64,000 bases of DNA from CAVQLX01 sp963811605. GTDB taxonomy: Bacteria; Desulfobacterota; Binatia; DP-6. Positions 54,488-63,784 of the stretch are shown in pieces; position 1 is the stretch's first letter; the number at the start of each line of letters is the position of its first letter. Where the stretch lies: positions 124,001 through 188,000 of the forward strand of contig CAWESA010000003.1 of NCBI GenBank assembly GCA_963811605.1, in the 5' to 3' direction. Position numbers and translations under genes: made by a program. The notes under the pieces are model-generated. The model was not told the DNA's origin, ran no database searches, and worked only from the letters and a program-made list of their open reading frames with translations.

Positions 54488-56188
54488 TCACATCGGTCCC
54501 TGGTACACCTCCGCGAACCGCATCCCCGGGTCGGGCGCCACACCGAGGTTCGCGGCGCGATCCGTCCGGACGCAGATCACCACCGGCCCCGGGACGTCGC
54601 GCGCCTTGGCGAGCGCGGCATCGACCTCGGCGAGGCTTTCCGCGTACAGCCCCTGGCACCCGAGTCCCTGCGCGACCACATCCCACCGCACCGTCCCCAT
54701 CTCCGTTCCGAAGTTCTTCCCGTAGAGCATCAGCTCGTTCGGCACCTCCATGCACCACGACCCCTCGGCGAAGACGACGACCGTGATCTTGGCATTCTCG
54801 CGCACGGCAGACTGCATCTCCATGAAGTGGAAACCGGCGGCGCCGTCCCCGGTGACGCACACCACCTCGCGGTCGGGGCTCCCGAGCGCCGCGCCGAGCG
54901 CCGAGGGCACGCCCGTCCCGAGCATGCCCAGCTCGAGAATGCTGAGATACGAGCGGGGCCCCGTCGGCGGGAGGAACCAGTACGCCCACAGCGACGTGAA
55001 GCCGCCGTCGGTCACATAGATCGCGTCACGGCCGAAGGCCCGTCCGATCGCCTGCATCACGTGCGCCGGGTGCAGGCCCGGCCCTTTCCAGCTCTCGGCT
55101 GGGCGCATCTGCTTGCGCCACCACTCTTCCGCGACGCGCCGGCACTCTGCGAGGAAGCCGGCCGCTCCCGGGCGAGGCCGCGTTTCGAGGGCGGATGCGA
55201 GCCTCCCCAGCGCCTGCTTCACGTCGGCGACGATCCCGACCGCCACCGGCCGCGTCACGCCGATGTGCCGCGGATCGATGTCGATCTGGACGACCTGCTG
55301 CGTCGCGGGATCGCCCCAGTACTTGTCATACGGCAGGTCGAGGTTGCCGAGCCGCGAGCCCGCGACCAGTACGACGTCGGCCTGGCGCTTGGCGAGATCA
55401 CCGCCGGCGCCGAGGCCGTAGACCGCATTGGGATGGTCGAGTGGCACGACCGCGCGGCCGGCCATCGACGTCATGACGGGGCAGCCGAGCCGGTCGACGA
55501 TCGCGAGCAACGCCTCGTTGGCTCCGGCCCGATCGACGCCGCAGCCCGCGATCACGAGCGGTCGTGCGGCGCCGGCCAGTAGCTCCGCGACCTCCGCGAT
55601 CCGTGCGTCGGACGCTTCGGGGAGGGCGGCGCGATACACCCCGGGCGGCTGCACGTGCACACTCGATTCGTCGCCGGTCGCGTAGAGGACGGGCGCCGGC
55701 AGCTCGATGTGCACCGGCCCCGGTCGGCCGGTCCACATCTCGCGGAACGCGATCCGGACCACCTCCGGGATGCGGTCCCATGAGAAGATCGGTCCGCCCC
55801 ATTTGACGACGGGCTTGTACACGTCGAGCTGGTCCTGCCCCTGGAAGGTCGACGGCGGCGCGGGGTACACGAGCCCCAGGCGGTGCTGCGACGTGATCGC
55901 GATCATCGGCACGCCCTCGTGCCGCGCCGTGATCACCCCGCCGAGGAGGTTGGCGGAGCCTGGACCGGGGTTGCCGATGACGGCCGCCACCTGGCCCGTC
56001 GTCTTGTAGAGCCCCTCGGCCATGTGTGCTCCGGCGGACTCGTGCCGAAACGGCACGAGTCGGATGGCGCACGCGTCGAGTGCCGCCAGCAGCGGGTCGA
56101 TCTCGGGCGACGGGAGGCCGAAGACGAAGCGGACGCCCTCGTTGGCGAGGCAGCGGGCGAGCAACACCCCACCGTTCAGCTCGGCCAT
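54488..56188 (-). CDS. Thiamine-diphosphate-dependent enzyme, acetolactate-synthase-like
   Basis: A 566-residue three-domain ThDP enzyme. The N-terminal domain has the catalytic Glu in VPFRHESAGAHMAEG, a central Rossmann-like domain includes LVIAGCGVDRAGANEAL, and the C-terminal domain carries GDGAAGFHFMEMQSAV. The Asn residues that usually end the ThDP-metal motif are not visible: the region reads ITVVVFAEGSWCMEV. It probably decarboxylates or ligates a 2-oxoacid or acyl compound, but the substrate is unknown. It is 204 bp downstream of the cyclase gene; that gap holds no gene. Confidence 0.87.
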   Translation of the reverse strand: MAELNGGVLLARCLANEGVRFVFGLPSPEIDPLLAALDACAIRLVPFRHESAGAHMAEGLYKTTGQVAAVIGNPGPGSANLLGGVITARHEGVPMIAITSQHRLGLVYPAPPSTFQGQDQLDVYKPVVKWGGPIFSWDRIPEVVRIAFREMWTGRPGPVHIELPAPVLYATGDESSVHVQPPGVYRAALPEASDARIAEVAELLAGAARPLVIAGCGVDRAGANEALLAIVDRLGCPVMTSMAGRAVVPLDHPNAVYGLGAGGDLAKRQADVVLVAGSRLGNLDLPYDKYWGDPATQQVVQIDIDPRHIGVTRPVAVGIVADVKQALGRLASALETRPRPGAAGFLAECRRVAEEWWRKQMRPAESWKGPGLHPAHVMQAIGRAFGRDAIYVTDGGFTSLWAYWFLPPTGPRSYLSILELGMLGTGVPSALGAALGSPDREVVCVTGDGAAGFHFMEMQSAVRENAKITVVVFAEGSWCMEVPNELMLYGKNFGTEMGTVRWDVVAQGLGCQGLYAESLAEVDAALAKARDVPGPVVICVRTDRAANLGVAPDPGMRFAEVYQGPM

Positions 56189-56392
56189 GGGACACCTCCT
56201 CTCGGAACGCGGAGCCTCTCCTACCACGTTCCGCTGGTCGATCGCTCCTCATGTCGGTCGCCGCACCCGGCGTGGTCCTCCGGCAGCACGCGGGCGCGCG
56301 AGGGACGCGTTCATGCCGCGGCGCACGACGTCGTGCACGGTGGTGGCCCTCGCGCGCGCCGCCGAGCGGCGTCGCCGGCGGTGCGGTATCCG

Positions 56393-57310
56393 TCACGAGA
56401 CGAACGGCATGGCGAAGGGTCGCATGGGCGAGCCCGTCGAGCCGCGGAGTCGGAGGGGTGCGGCGAAGAAGCCGAACTCGTAGACCTTCTCCTGTGCCAG
56501 CTCGTCGAGCTTCAGCACCTCGATGATCATCGTCCCCACCGTGGCGAACAGGTAGGAGTGCACCGGGAGCCAGTTGTCGGGTTCCGCCGACGGCAGCTGC
56601 TCCAGCGCCACGTTGTCGCCGCCGATGCAGATGGCGCCGCACTCCTCGGCGAGGAACCGTGCCCCCTCGAGGTTGAGGCCCGGCTCGTCGAGCAGGTAGG
56701 CGTCGTGGTCCGGCCACAACGACATGCGGCCGGTGCGGAGGCACACGATGTCACCCTTCTGCATCTTGACGCTCTGCTTCCTGATCGCGTCCTTCAGGTC
56801 GCTGGCGCCGATGCCGTAAGACTTCGGGAGCACGTCGACGCCCTTCAAGCCGGCGATGTCGAGCAGGACCCCGCGTGCGACGATGGGCGGGAACTTGTCC
56901 GAGCCGCATACGTTCCAGTGCCGGGCGCCGAGATGCTCCGACGCCTTGTAGCCATTCCAGATGGCCCCGTTGTACCCGAAGTGGTTGAGCGTATCGATGT
57001 GCGTGCCGCAGTGCGTGTACATGGAGATCGCGTCGCCCGAGTACGACAGGTACCGGTCCTGGGTCTGTTCGACGCCGACGGGGTTGTCCACGAGCGAGCC
57101 CTGCGGCGTGTGCGTCATCCAGATCTGGTAGGGCGGATCGCCCAGCATGTCCCACGACGGCATGCCCATGAAGTAGTCGACCGAGAGGTCGATGATCGTC
57201 GAGCCGTCCACCCGCTGCACCACTGCGCGGCGCGAGGCGGGCGTGATCTCGTTGAGGCGGCCGATCTCGTCGTGGGGACCGTATGGGCTCTTCGAGTTCT
57301 CGTACTTCAT
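56393..57310 (-). CDS. Cyclase family protein (kynurenine-formamidase-like)
   Basis: A 305-residue metal-dependent hydrolase. The family signature HxGTHxDxxxH is present as MYTHCGTHIDTLNHFGY, with DLSVDYFMGMPSW upstream and GAICIGGDNVALEQLP downstream. Relatives hydrolyse amides, lactones or cyclic intermediates of aromatic catabolism. Its ATG at 57310 follows GGAGGGG; another Met five residues earlier is possible. The neighbouring Rieske oxygenase and ThDP enzyme suggest a shared degradative pathway. Confidence 0.87.
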   Translation of the reverse strand: MKYENSKSPYGPHDEIGRLNEITPASRRAVVQRVDGSTIIDLSVDYFMGMPSWDMLGDPPYQIWMTHTPQGSLVDNPVGVEQTQDRYLSYSGDAISMYTHCGTHIDTLNHFGYNGAIWNGYKASEHLGARHWNVCGSDKFPPIVARGVLLDIAGLKGVDVLPKSYGIGASDLKDAIRKQSVKMQKGDIVCLRTGRMSLWPDHDAYLLDEPGLNLEGARFLAEECGAICIGGDNVALEQLPSAEPDNWLPVHSYLFATVGTMIIEVLKLDELAQEKVYEFGFFAAPLRLRGSTGSPMRPFAMPFVS

Positions 57311-57599
57311 CGCGTACCCCTCCAATGCGTGGCGTCCGGACCAGGGAGTCTGTCACCGCACCACGAAGCGTGCCAGCTCGGGAACACGGCATGTGGTTCG
57401 CCGTGACGGACCGCCAGAACGAAATGTCGGCACCTCGACTGCGATTCCTCGTCAGGTCCCGAAATCTCGTGCGCGCGATGCGCTGGCGAGACGCGGGGCG
57501 CGAGCGTCCGGTCTGGCTCGACGATCGGCGCTCGTTCGCTGCTCCGCTGCCTCGTCGCTCCCGACGATTGCCGGACGCTCGCTGGAACGTGGCTTGCTT

Positions 57600-58009
57600 T
57601 TCGACCCTCGGCTCGGTCGCGGGGTGTCGACATCGCCGAGCCTCGTGCACCCCGACGGGAGGCGCTGCGATTTCCCGGCATCACGATCGACGACAACGTG
57701 CGCTGTCAGCACCGGCTGCTCGTCGAGCACCTGGGCGTGGAGCGCATCGCGCTGGCGGCGGGCTGGTCGATGGGGGCGATCCAGAGCTATCACTGGGCCG
57801 CCATGTTTCCGACCGGGTCGCGACGCTGCTGCCGATCCGCGGAGCGGCCCGGTGCTGGCCGCTCAACGAGGTGTTCCTCGAGGGACTCCGTGCGCCGCTG
57901 TGTGCGTCCGCTTCGCTCGCCGTACGGCCACTCGGCCGGTGCGCCGGGCCGGTTCCGCCAGGAGACCGCGTTCCTGGAGCGGGCGATGCAGGAGCTGCTC
58001 GCGCACTGA
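57600..58009 (+). pseudogene. Alpha/beta hydrolase (homoserine-acetyltransferase-like) remnant
   Basis: Pieces in several frames: FPGITIDDNVRCQHRLLVEH, then AAGWSMGAIQSYHWAAMFP, where the Ser of the GWSMG elbow sits, then RVATLLPIRGAARCWPLNEV in a different frame. This is about a third of a MetX-like protein. The start and C-terminal Asp-His part are missing. The 57311-57599 gap before it shows nothing else. Confidence 0.55.
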
Positions 58010-58036
58010 ACGAGCGCCATGAAAGGGGTAGCGACG

Positions 58037-59251
58037 ATGTCTTCTGCTTCACGCCTGGCGGCAGCCGGGACGGAACCCAGCGCCTGGTCGAAGTACTCGC
58101 CCGAGACCCGGGCGACGCTGGCCGCGATGCGCGCCATGGCCGAGAGCGGGAACGCCGAGTGGCGGTCGCTGCCGCCGCACGCCTTTCATTCGCAGGAGAT
58201 CTTCGATCTCGAGAAGGAGAAGATCTTCCACGCCGGCTGGATCATGATCGGCCGGCTGGATCAGGTGCCAAACCCGGGCGACTTCATGAGCGTGGACGTC
58301 GTCGGCGAGCCGCTGGTGATGGTCCGTGACGGCGAAGGCCGGGTGCGGGTGCTCTCCCGCGTGTGTCGCCACCGCTGGATGGAGGTCTGCACCGGCAGCG
58401 GGAACGCGAGGTCGCTCACCTGCCGGTATCACGCCTGGAACTACAATCTCGACGGGACGCTACGCGGCGCGCCGGCGATGGACGCGACGCCGGGTTTCGA
58501 CAAGCGCGACGTCCGCCTGCCGGAGATCCGCCACGAGGCGTGGCAGGGCTTCGTGTACGTGAACCTCGATGGCCAGGCCGATCCGCTGGCGCCCCGGCTC
58601 ACGCCGCTCGACGAGGAGATCAAGGAATTCACGCTCGCCGACTGGCGGGTCGTGAAGACCGACGACTACGGCATCGTGCCGTGGGACTGGAAGGTGTTCC
58701 AGGACAACGGCGACTGCTACCATCACGTCGGCATCCATCGGGAGACATTCGAGCGCGACTATCCGGGCTTGGGCGCGTGGGACTCGCCCAACAACGGCCA
58801 CTACACGCTCATCTGGTGTCGCGCGGGCCACGACAGCATCGTCATCGGCGACGAGGGCAAGCCGATCATCAAGACGATGTTCAAGCCGCTCCGGGGCTTG
58901 ACGGAGAGCCAGCGCCTGAATCTCTGCCTGATCTACGTCCTGCCCAACTTCTGGATCTTGCCGAGTCCCGACGTGGGGCTGTGCGTTCGCGTCTTCCCGG
59001 TCGGACCCGGTCGGCTGCACATGCTCGTCGACTACCTGGTCCCGCCACACGTGCTGGAGGATCCGGAGTTCGCGGACAAGCTCGGCCGGCTCGCGAGCTA
59101 CGTGAACGCCTTCAACAGCGAGGACACCGTGGTCTGCTCCGCCGTCCAGCGCGGACTCGAGAGCATGCATGCGACCAGCGGGCCGTACAGCCGGCTCGAG
59201 GGTCACAACCGCGCCTTCTCGCTGTGGGTGGCGCGTCAGCTGACCCGGTAG
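58037..59251 (+). CDS. Rieske [2Fe-2S] aromatic-ring-hydroxylating oxygenase, large subunit
   Basis: A 404-residue oxygenase alpha subunit. The Rieske cluster ligands are in SRVCRHRWMEVC and TCRYHAWNYNLDG (CxH...CxxH). The mononuclear iron site is in FQDNGDCYHHVGIHRETF, with Asp and two His. The ATG at 58037 is preferred over 58019 because AAAGGGG lies eight bases before it. No ferredoxin or reductase gene is adjacent, so electrons must come from elsewhere. The substrate is probably aromatic or steroid-like; this is inferred from neighbouring catabolic genes only. Confidence 0.9.
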   Translation: MSSASRLAAAGTEPSAWSKYSPETRATLAAMRAMAESGNAEWRSLPPHAFHSQEIFDLEKEKIFHAGWIMIGRLDQVPNPGDFMSVDVVGEPLVMVRDGEGRVRVLSRVCRHRWMEVCTGSGNARSLTCRYHAWNYNLDGTLRGAPAMDATPGFDKRDVRLPEIRHEAWQGFVYVNLDGQADPLAPRLTPLDEEIKEFTLADWRVVKTDDYGIVPWDWKVFQDNGDCYHHVGIHRETFERDYPGLGAWDSPNNGHYTLIWCRAGHDSIVIGDEGKPIIKTMFKPLRGLTESQRLNLCLIYVLPNFWILPSPDVGLCVRVFPVGPGRLHMLVDYLVPPHVLEDPEFADKLGRLASYVNAFNSEDTVVCSAVQRGLESMHATSGPYSRLEGHNRAFSLWVARQLTR

Positions 59252-59336
59252 GAGGCACGCGCCCGGTGGATTGCGCAGGGAGGGGACGGCGACAGGTCGG
59301 CGATGGGAGCCGCGTCCTGGCGATCGGGCGGGTTCC

Positions 59337-60239
59337 GTGGCGCTGAACCGGGGATGTGCCTATCGCGAGTGGATCGTGGCGCGCGCGGGCGTGCCGGAGA
59401 CCGTGCTCGACTACCTCGCACGGCGGCATCGGCATTCCAGCCGGGCGGTGTGGAGCGCACGCCTCGATCGGGGTGAGGTCGAGATCGCCGGCGTCCGCGC
59501 CCACCGGGCGACCGTCGCGCACCCGCAGGAGCGACTCGTCTGGCATCGTCCGCCCTGGGACGAGCCGCCCGTCGATACGGGCTACGAGGTCGTGCTCGAG
59601 GACCACTCCCTGCTCGCGGTCGTGAAGCCGCGCGGTCTGCCGACCGTGCCGGCAGGGGGATACCTCGAGCACACGCTCCTCGCCCTGGTCCGCATGCGCT
59701 GGCCGGGCGCGAGCCCGATGCACCGGCTGGGCCGCGAGACGTCCGGACTCGTGCTGTTTGCGCTGACGTCGCCGGCGCGCGTCGCGCTGCAGGACGCCTG
59801 GCGGCGGCACGCCGTGCGGAAGACGTATCGCGCCCTCGCGACCGGCGTGGCGCGCCGCGACGCATACGACCTCGACACGCCGATCGGACCGGTGCCGCAC
59901 CCGCTCCTCGGCACGGTGCACGCGGCCAGCCCGCGCGGAAAGCCGTCGCGCAGCCGAGCCCGCGTTCTCGAGCGTCGCGCCGAGCAGACGCTGTTCGAGG
60001 TCGCGATCGACACCGGGCGCCCGCACCAGATACGGATACATCTCGCGTGCGCGGGCCATCCCCTGGTCGGCGATCCGCTCTACAGGGCGGGGGGTGCGCC
60101 GGCGCCGGGTGCGTTGCCCGGGGCGGGCGGATACTGCTTGCACGCCGAGCGTCTGGCATTCGCCCATCCCGTATCGGGCGCGACGGTCGCGTTGCGCGCC
60201 CGCCCGCCGGCCGGGCTGCGCACTCGCGGCGAGCCCTGA
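59337..60239 (+). CDS. RluA-type RNA pseudouridine synthase
   Basis: A 300-residue pseudouridine synthase. The N-terminal S4-like part (VLDYLARRHRHSSRAVWSAR) precedes the catalytic domain with VVKPRGLPTVPAGG and TGRPHQIRIHLACAGHPLVGD. The catalytic motif is usually H-R-L-D-x-x-T-S-G; here it reads HRLGRETSGLVLF, with Gly in the Asp position. Some RluA subfamilies carry HRLG, so it may still be active through another residue. A GTG at 59337 matches the usual N-terminus. Confidence 0.82.
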   Translation: MALNRGCAYREWIVARAGVPETVLDYLARRHRHSSRAVWSARLDRGEVEIAGVRAHRATVAHPQERLVWHRPPWDEPPVDTGYEVVLEDHSLLAVVKPRGLPTVPAGGYLEHTLLALVRMRWPGASPMHRLGRETSGLVLFALTSPARVALQDAWRRHAVRKTYRALATGVARRDAYDLDTPIGPVPHPLLGTVHAASPRGKPSRSRARVLERRAEQTLFEVAIDTGRPHQIRIHLACAGHPLVGDPLYRAGGAPAPGALPGAGGYCLHAERLAFAHPVSGATVALRARPPAGLRTRGEP

Positions 60240-60324
60240 CGGCGTGCCGAAAGGTGATGTCCGACGGGCACGCTCCGGCGTGGACGCCGCGCCGGGCGGT
60301 ACGCCCCAGCGTCGGCCGGCCGCG

Positions 60325-61492
60325 CTACGCGCGGCCCAGGATGAGACCGCTGGTCGGGCACCCCGTGCCCGCGGTGACGAGCACGTGCTCGACGTCGTGC
60401 ACCTGGTTGCACGACGTGCCGCGTATCTGGCGCACCGCTTCGGTGATGCCGTTCATGCCGTGGATGTAGGCCTCGCCGAGCAGTCCGCCGCCGGTGTTGA
60501 TGGGGAGCCGCCCGCCCAGCGACAGGTTCTCGATGGTCGCGAAGTCCTTCGCCTCGCCGCGCCCGCAGAAGCCGAGCTCCTCCAGCTGCACCAGGACGAA
60601 CGGCGTGAAGTGGTCGTAGAGGAACGCGGTCTGGATGTCTGCCGGGGTTCAACCCCGACTTTGCCCACAGGGTCCTGGCGACCACGCCCATCTCCGGCAG
60701 ACCGGTGATCTCCGGACGGTAGTAGCTGGTCATCAGCTCGCCGTCGTCGGCCGCGCCCTGGGCCGCCGCGACGATGGACGCCGGTGGCTGGCGGAGATCG
60801 CGGGCGCGCTCGTGCGTCGTCACGACCAGCGCGACCCCGCCGTCGCTTTCCTGGCAGCAGTCGAGCAGACGCAGCACCGGCTCGACGATCCAGCGGGAGC
60901 GCTGATGGTCCTCGAGGGTGATCGGGCGCTGGTAGAACCACGCGGCGGGGTTGGTCGCCGCGTGCGCGCGGTCCACCACCGAGATGCGGCCGAAGTCCTC
61001 GTTGGTGACGCCGTACTCGTGCATGTAGCGGCGCGCGTGCAGCGCCACCCAGCTCGCCGGCGTGAGAAGCCCGTAGGGCCCGTACATGTCGAGAAACGGC
61101 GGGAGCCTCGCGGCCTCCATGCCGGGACCGCCGAAACGCATGCCGGAGCGCTCGTTGAAGGCGCGGTAGCACACGACGACATCGGCGACACCGGTGGCCA
61201 CCGCCATCGCCGCCTGCATCACGACGGCGCAGGCGCCGCCGCCGCCGTAGGGGACGCGCGCGAACATCGTCAGCACCGGAATGCCGAGATTGCGCGCCAC
61301 CTCGGCTTCCTCGCTGGAGTCCATCGTGAACGTGACGAGGCCATCGACGTCGCGCGGAGAGAGGCCGGCGTCGTCGAGCGCGGCCTTCGCCGCCTCGCAG
61401 GCGAGCTGGAGCTCGCTGCGTCCCGATGCCTTGGAGAACTCGGTCTGGCCGATGCCCGCGATGGCGGCGCGGCCGCGCAGCGAGCGGCTCAC
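60325..61492 (-). CDS. Lipid-transfer-protein-like thiolase (Ltp2-type), one frame break
   Basis: Thiolase-fold protein of about 388 residues (AIAGIGQTEFSKASG, QESDGGVALVVTTHERA). The frame changes near 60650, where one extra G breaks LNPADIQTAFLYDHFTP. The C-terminal part (GGRLPINTGGGLLGEAYIHG, HVLVTAGTG) is in the next frame. The protein resembles Ltp2/SCP-x-type enzymes that cleave steroid side chains by retro-aldol reaction together with a DUF35 partner. The start overlaps the upstream MaoC gene (ATGA). It is the last gene of a four-gene coupled set. Confidence 0.85.
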
Positions 61493-61929
61493 GTGGACGC
61501 CTTCGCCAGGGGGAGGGCGATGACGGCCGTGCCCGACACGTGATCGCCTTGATCGTTGGTCGCCCGGAACGCGATCTCGACGATCCCTTCTCCGTCGACC
61601 TGCGACCTGCCGGTGACCGTTCCGCTGTACTCGAGCCTCGAGCCGGCATAGGCAGGCGCGCCGAGGCGGATCGCGATCTTCCGCACCATCGCCTCCGGCC
61701 CGGCCCAGTCCGTCAGGAAGCGGCTGCAGAGACCGTTGTCCGTCATGATGTTCAGGAAGATGTTGGGCGAGCCCTGCGAGTTGGCGTAGTCCCTATCGTG
61801 GTGCACCGGCATGAAGTCGCGCGTCGCGATCGCGCCGGCGACCACCACCGTGGCGGTCACGTCGATCGTCATCGGGGTGACCGGGTCACCGACCCGGATC
61901 CCGTTCCAGTCGAGGGTGGTCCCGGTCAT
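61489..61929 (-). CDS. MaoC family dehydratase (ChsH1-like)
   Basis: A 146-residue hot-dog-fold hydratase. The catalytic Asp-His pair is in RDFMPVHHDRDYANSQG, and NIFLNIMTDNGLCSRFL is typical of the ChsH1-type enoyl-CoA hydratases. It probably forms a heteromer with the second MaoC protein encoded by 62330-62893. It overlaps its neighbours by four bases on both sides. Confidence 0.87.
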   Translation of the reverse strand: MTGTTLDWNGIRVGDPVTPMTIDVTATVVVAGAIATRDFMPVHHDRDYANSQGSPNIFLNIMTDNGLCSRFLTDWAGPEAMVRKIAIRLGAPAYAGSRLEYSGTVTGRSQVDGEGIVEIAFRATNDQGDHVSGTAVIALPLAKAST

Positions 61930-62333
61930 CGAGGCGTACCCCGTGGACGAAACTGCGGCAGCGACACGCCGTTGTCGAAGTGCTCGATGAAGGCCTGCAC
62001 CGGCATGCCGATGGCCACGTCGTCGGGCTCGACGTCGCACAGGTTCGACACGATGCGGGTCCCCTCCTCGAGCTCGACCAGCGCGACGATGTAGGTGCCC
62101 TCGAACCATGGCCACGACGGGTGACGTGGCAGGACGAAGCTGTACACCTCGCCCCGTCCCGAGGATTCGATCGCATCCCAGGTCAGCGAGTTGCAGCGCG
62201 GACACATCGGCCGCGGCGGATGGCGCAGGGTGGCGCACCCCGAGCAGCGCTGAATCAGCAGCTTGCCCGCCTTGAGCCCGTCCCAGAAGAACGTGGTGTC
62301 CGGCGTGGTGGTCGGAGCCAGGCGTTCGCTCAT
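61926..62333 (-). CDS. DUF35 OB-fold/zinc-ribbon protein
   Basis: A 135-residue acyl-CoA-associated protein. The rubredoxin-like ribbon CSGCATLRHPPRPMCPRC binds zinc, and the OB fold follows (GEVYSFVLPRHPSWPWF). In mycobacteria this domain is fused to a MaoC domain in ChsH2 and pairs with Ltp2 to make an active aldolase. Here it is a separate gene between two MaoC genes, coupled by ATGA overlaps. Confidence 0.9.
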   Translation of the reverse strand: MSERLAPTTTPDTTFFWDGLKAGKLLIQRCSGCATLRHPPRPMCPRCNSLTWDAIESSGRGEVYSFVLPRHPSWPWFEGTYIVALVELEEGTRIVSNLCDVEPDDVAIGMPVQAFIEHFDNGVSLPQFRPRGTPR

Positions 62334-62893
62334 TTCAGCAATGTCTCCAGGTCGGGCTTGAACTTGAGGATGCGAAAGGTCTGGCGGCCGACGACCGCAC
62401 CCTGCTGATCGCGGAAGGTCGTCACCCAGGTGATGAAGTGGCCCGGCCCGATGCGCGTCTGCTTCCTCTCGGAGACCGATTCGATCACCATGGTCGAGGT
62501 GACGACCTCGCCCAGGCGGAGATAGCGGACGATCTCGAACTCCGAGTTGGTCGCCAGCGTGGCGATGAAGCCGGCCTCGTCGAGCGGCGTGAGCGGGTTC
62601 TCGCTCCCCTCGACCGGCGCGCCACCGCGCTCCCCGATGCCGCTGATCGTCGGCGTCGCCATGGTCCACGTCTGCAGCATCAGCGGCGGCGCGACGATGG
62701 CGCCGAAGCGCGACGAGGCCGCGAACTCGGGGTCGGTGTAGACCGGGTTGCGATCTTCCAGGGCCGTGACCCAGTGCCGGATCATCGGCTGATTCACGGG
62801 ATCGGGCGCCACCGAGGGCGAGCCGATGGGCCGGCCGATCAGCGCGCGCATGGCCGCGAGGGCGTTCTCCTCGCCGTGCGTATCGTCGGACAT
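62330..62893 (-). CDS. MaoC-like dehydratase, FAS1/ChsH2-N-type
   Basis: A 187-residue hot-dog protein. It begins MSDDTHGEENALAAMRALIG, then HWVTALEDRNPVYTDPEFA and APPLMLQTWTM as in the N-terminal half of ChsH2. It lacks the Asp-His catalytic pair present in its partner at 61489, so it probably supplies substrate-binding half of a heterodimer. It starts 7 bp after the TetR stop, so it is in the regulator's transcript. Confidence 0.86.
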   Translation of the reverse strand: MSDDTHGEENALAAMRALIGRPIGSPSVAPDPVNQPMIRHWVTALEDRNPVYTDPEFAASSRFGAIVAPPLMLQTWTMATPTISGIGERGGAPVEGSENPLTPLDEAGFIATLATNSEFEIVRYLRLGEVVTSTMVIESVSERKQTRIGPGHFITWVTTFRDQQGAVVGRQTFRILKFKPDLETLLK

Positions 62894-62900
62894 GACGCCG

Positions 62901-63659
62901 TCACCTCGCCTTCCGTCGGATCGCTGCGCGCGGCGCAGCGGTGCGCCCGTCGTTCCGGGCGCCGCCGCCGCGAGTGACGCGGCCCAGGCCGTGCGCGATC
63001 ACCCCGGCAACCGTCGTGGCGAAGCGGGCCAGATCCCTCCTGGACATGGCTGGTGAGCCGTCCAGCTTCGACGCCAGCCCGCACAGCGTGAAGGGGGCGG
63101 TCAGGCCGGCGAACAGGAACAACAGGGCCGCGCGTGCGTCGACGTCCCTCTCGTCCGCTTGCGGAGCCCCGGCGAGCAGATTCTCCAGCAAGCCGGCGAA
63201 GGGTTTGATGTAGCGGTCGAAGAGGAAATCGAGCCGCGGACCGCCGCGGGCCGACTCGTCGGCCATGATCTTCGCCACTGCCGGACGGCGCGCGAAGAGC
63301 ATGATGGCGCCGGTGACACCTTCGCGGTTGGCGACCTCCCAGTCCGACTGGGAGCTGTTCGCCTCGACCAGCGACAGCAGCTCGCGCCCCGAGGGAGCAC
63401 AACCGTGCTCGAGGGCCGCCTTCCACAGCTCGCACTTCGACCCGTAGTGATGGTGGACGAGGTTGTGGCTCACTCCCAACTGCCGTGCCAGGTCCCGCAG
63501 CGACGTCCCCTCGTAGCCGTGCTCGCCGAACGCGCGTAGCGCCGCCTCGAGCAGGGCATGGCGCATCTCCACGCCGTCCGACCCCACCGGGCGGCCCGGT
63601 CGCCGCCTCCTCGTCGTCCGCTCGCGCGCTCGTCCGACGCGGGAGGCTGAACTTGGCAT
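62901..63659 (-). CDS. TetR family transcriptional regulator
   Basis: A 252-residue regulator. An Arg-rich N-terminal extension (RARERTTRRRRPGRPVG) precedes the DNA-binding helix-turn-helix FGEHGYEGTSLRDLARQLGV and HNLVHHHYGSK. An all-helical ligand domain follows. Probably it represses its own operon and responds to a pathway acyl-CoA or steroid-like ligand, by analogy with KstR regulators (inference). The ATG at 63659 falls inside the palindrome TTGGC-N5-GCCAA, so a bound repressor would cover the start; a later start is possible. Confidence 0.87.
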   Translation of the reverse strand: MPSSASRVGRARERTTRRRRPGRPVGSDGVEMRHALLEAALRAFGEHGYEGTSLRDLARQLGVSHNLVHHHYGSKCELWKAALEHGCAPSGRELLSLVEANSSQSDWEVANREGVTGAIMLFARRPAVAKIMADESARGGPRLDFLFDRYIKPFAGLLENLLAGAPQADERDVDARAALLFLFAGLTAPFTLCGLASKLDGSPAMSRRDLARFATTVAGVIAHGLGRVTRGGGARNDGRTAAPRAAIRRKAR

Positions 63660-63667
63660 GTGGCCAA
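63653..63667. promoter_or_regulatory. Palindrome at the TetR start, putative operator
   Basis: TTGGCATGTGGCCAA, perfect TTGGC/GCCAA arms with a 5-bp spacer, covering the start codon of the regulator gene. The neighbouring intergenic region also contains GCGTGAC and GTCACGC arms 11 bp apart near 63735-63759. Confidence 0.45.
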
Positions 63668-63784
63668 TTCGCTAGCCTCGTGCGCGCCGGCTGTCAAGTC
63701 ATCCATGTCCATGCCGTCGCCCCCAGGGTCAGAGCGTGACGCCGACTTGAAGTCACGCCGCGCCAGCCGCTAAGTGCTACCGGG

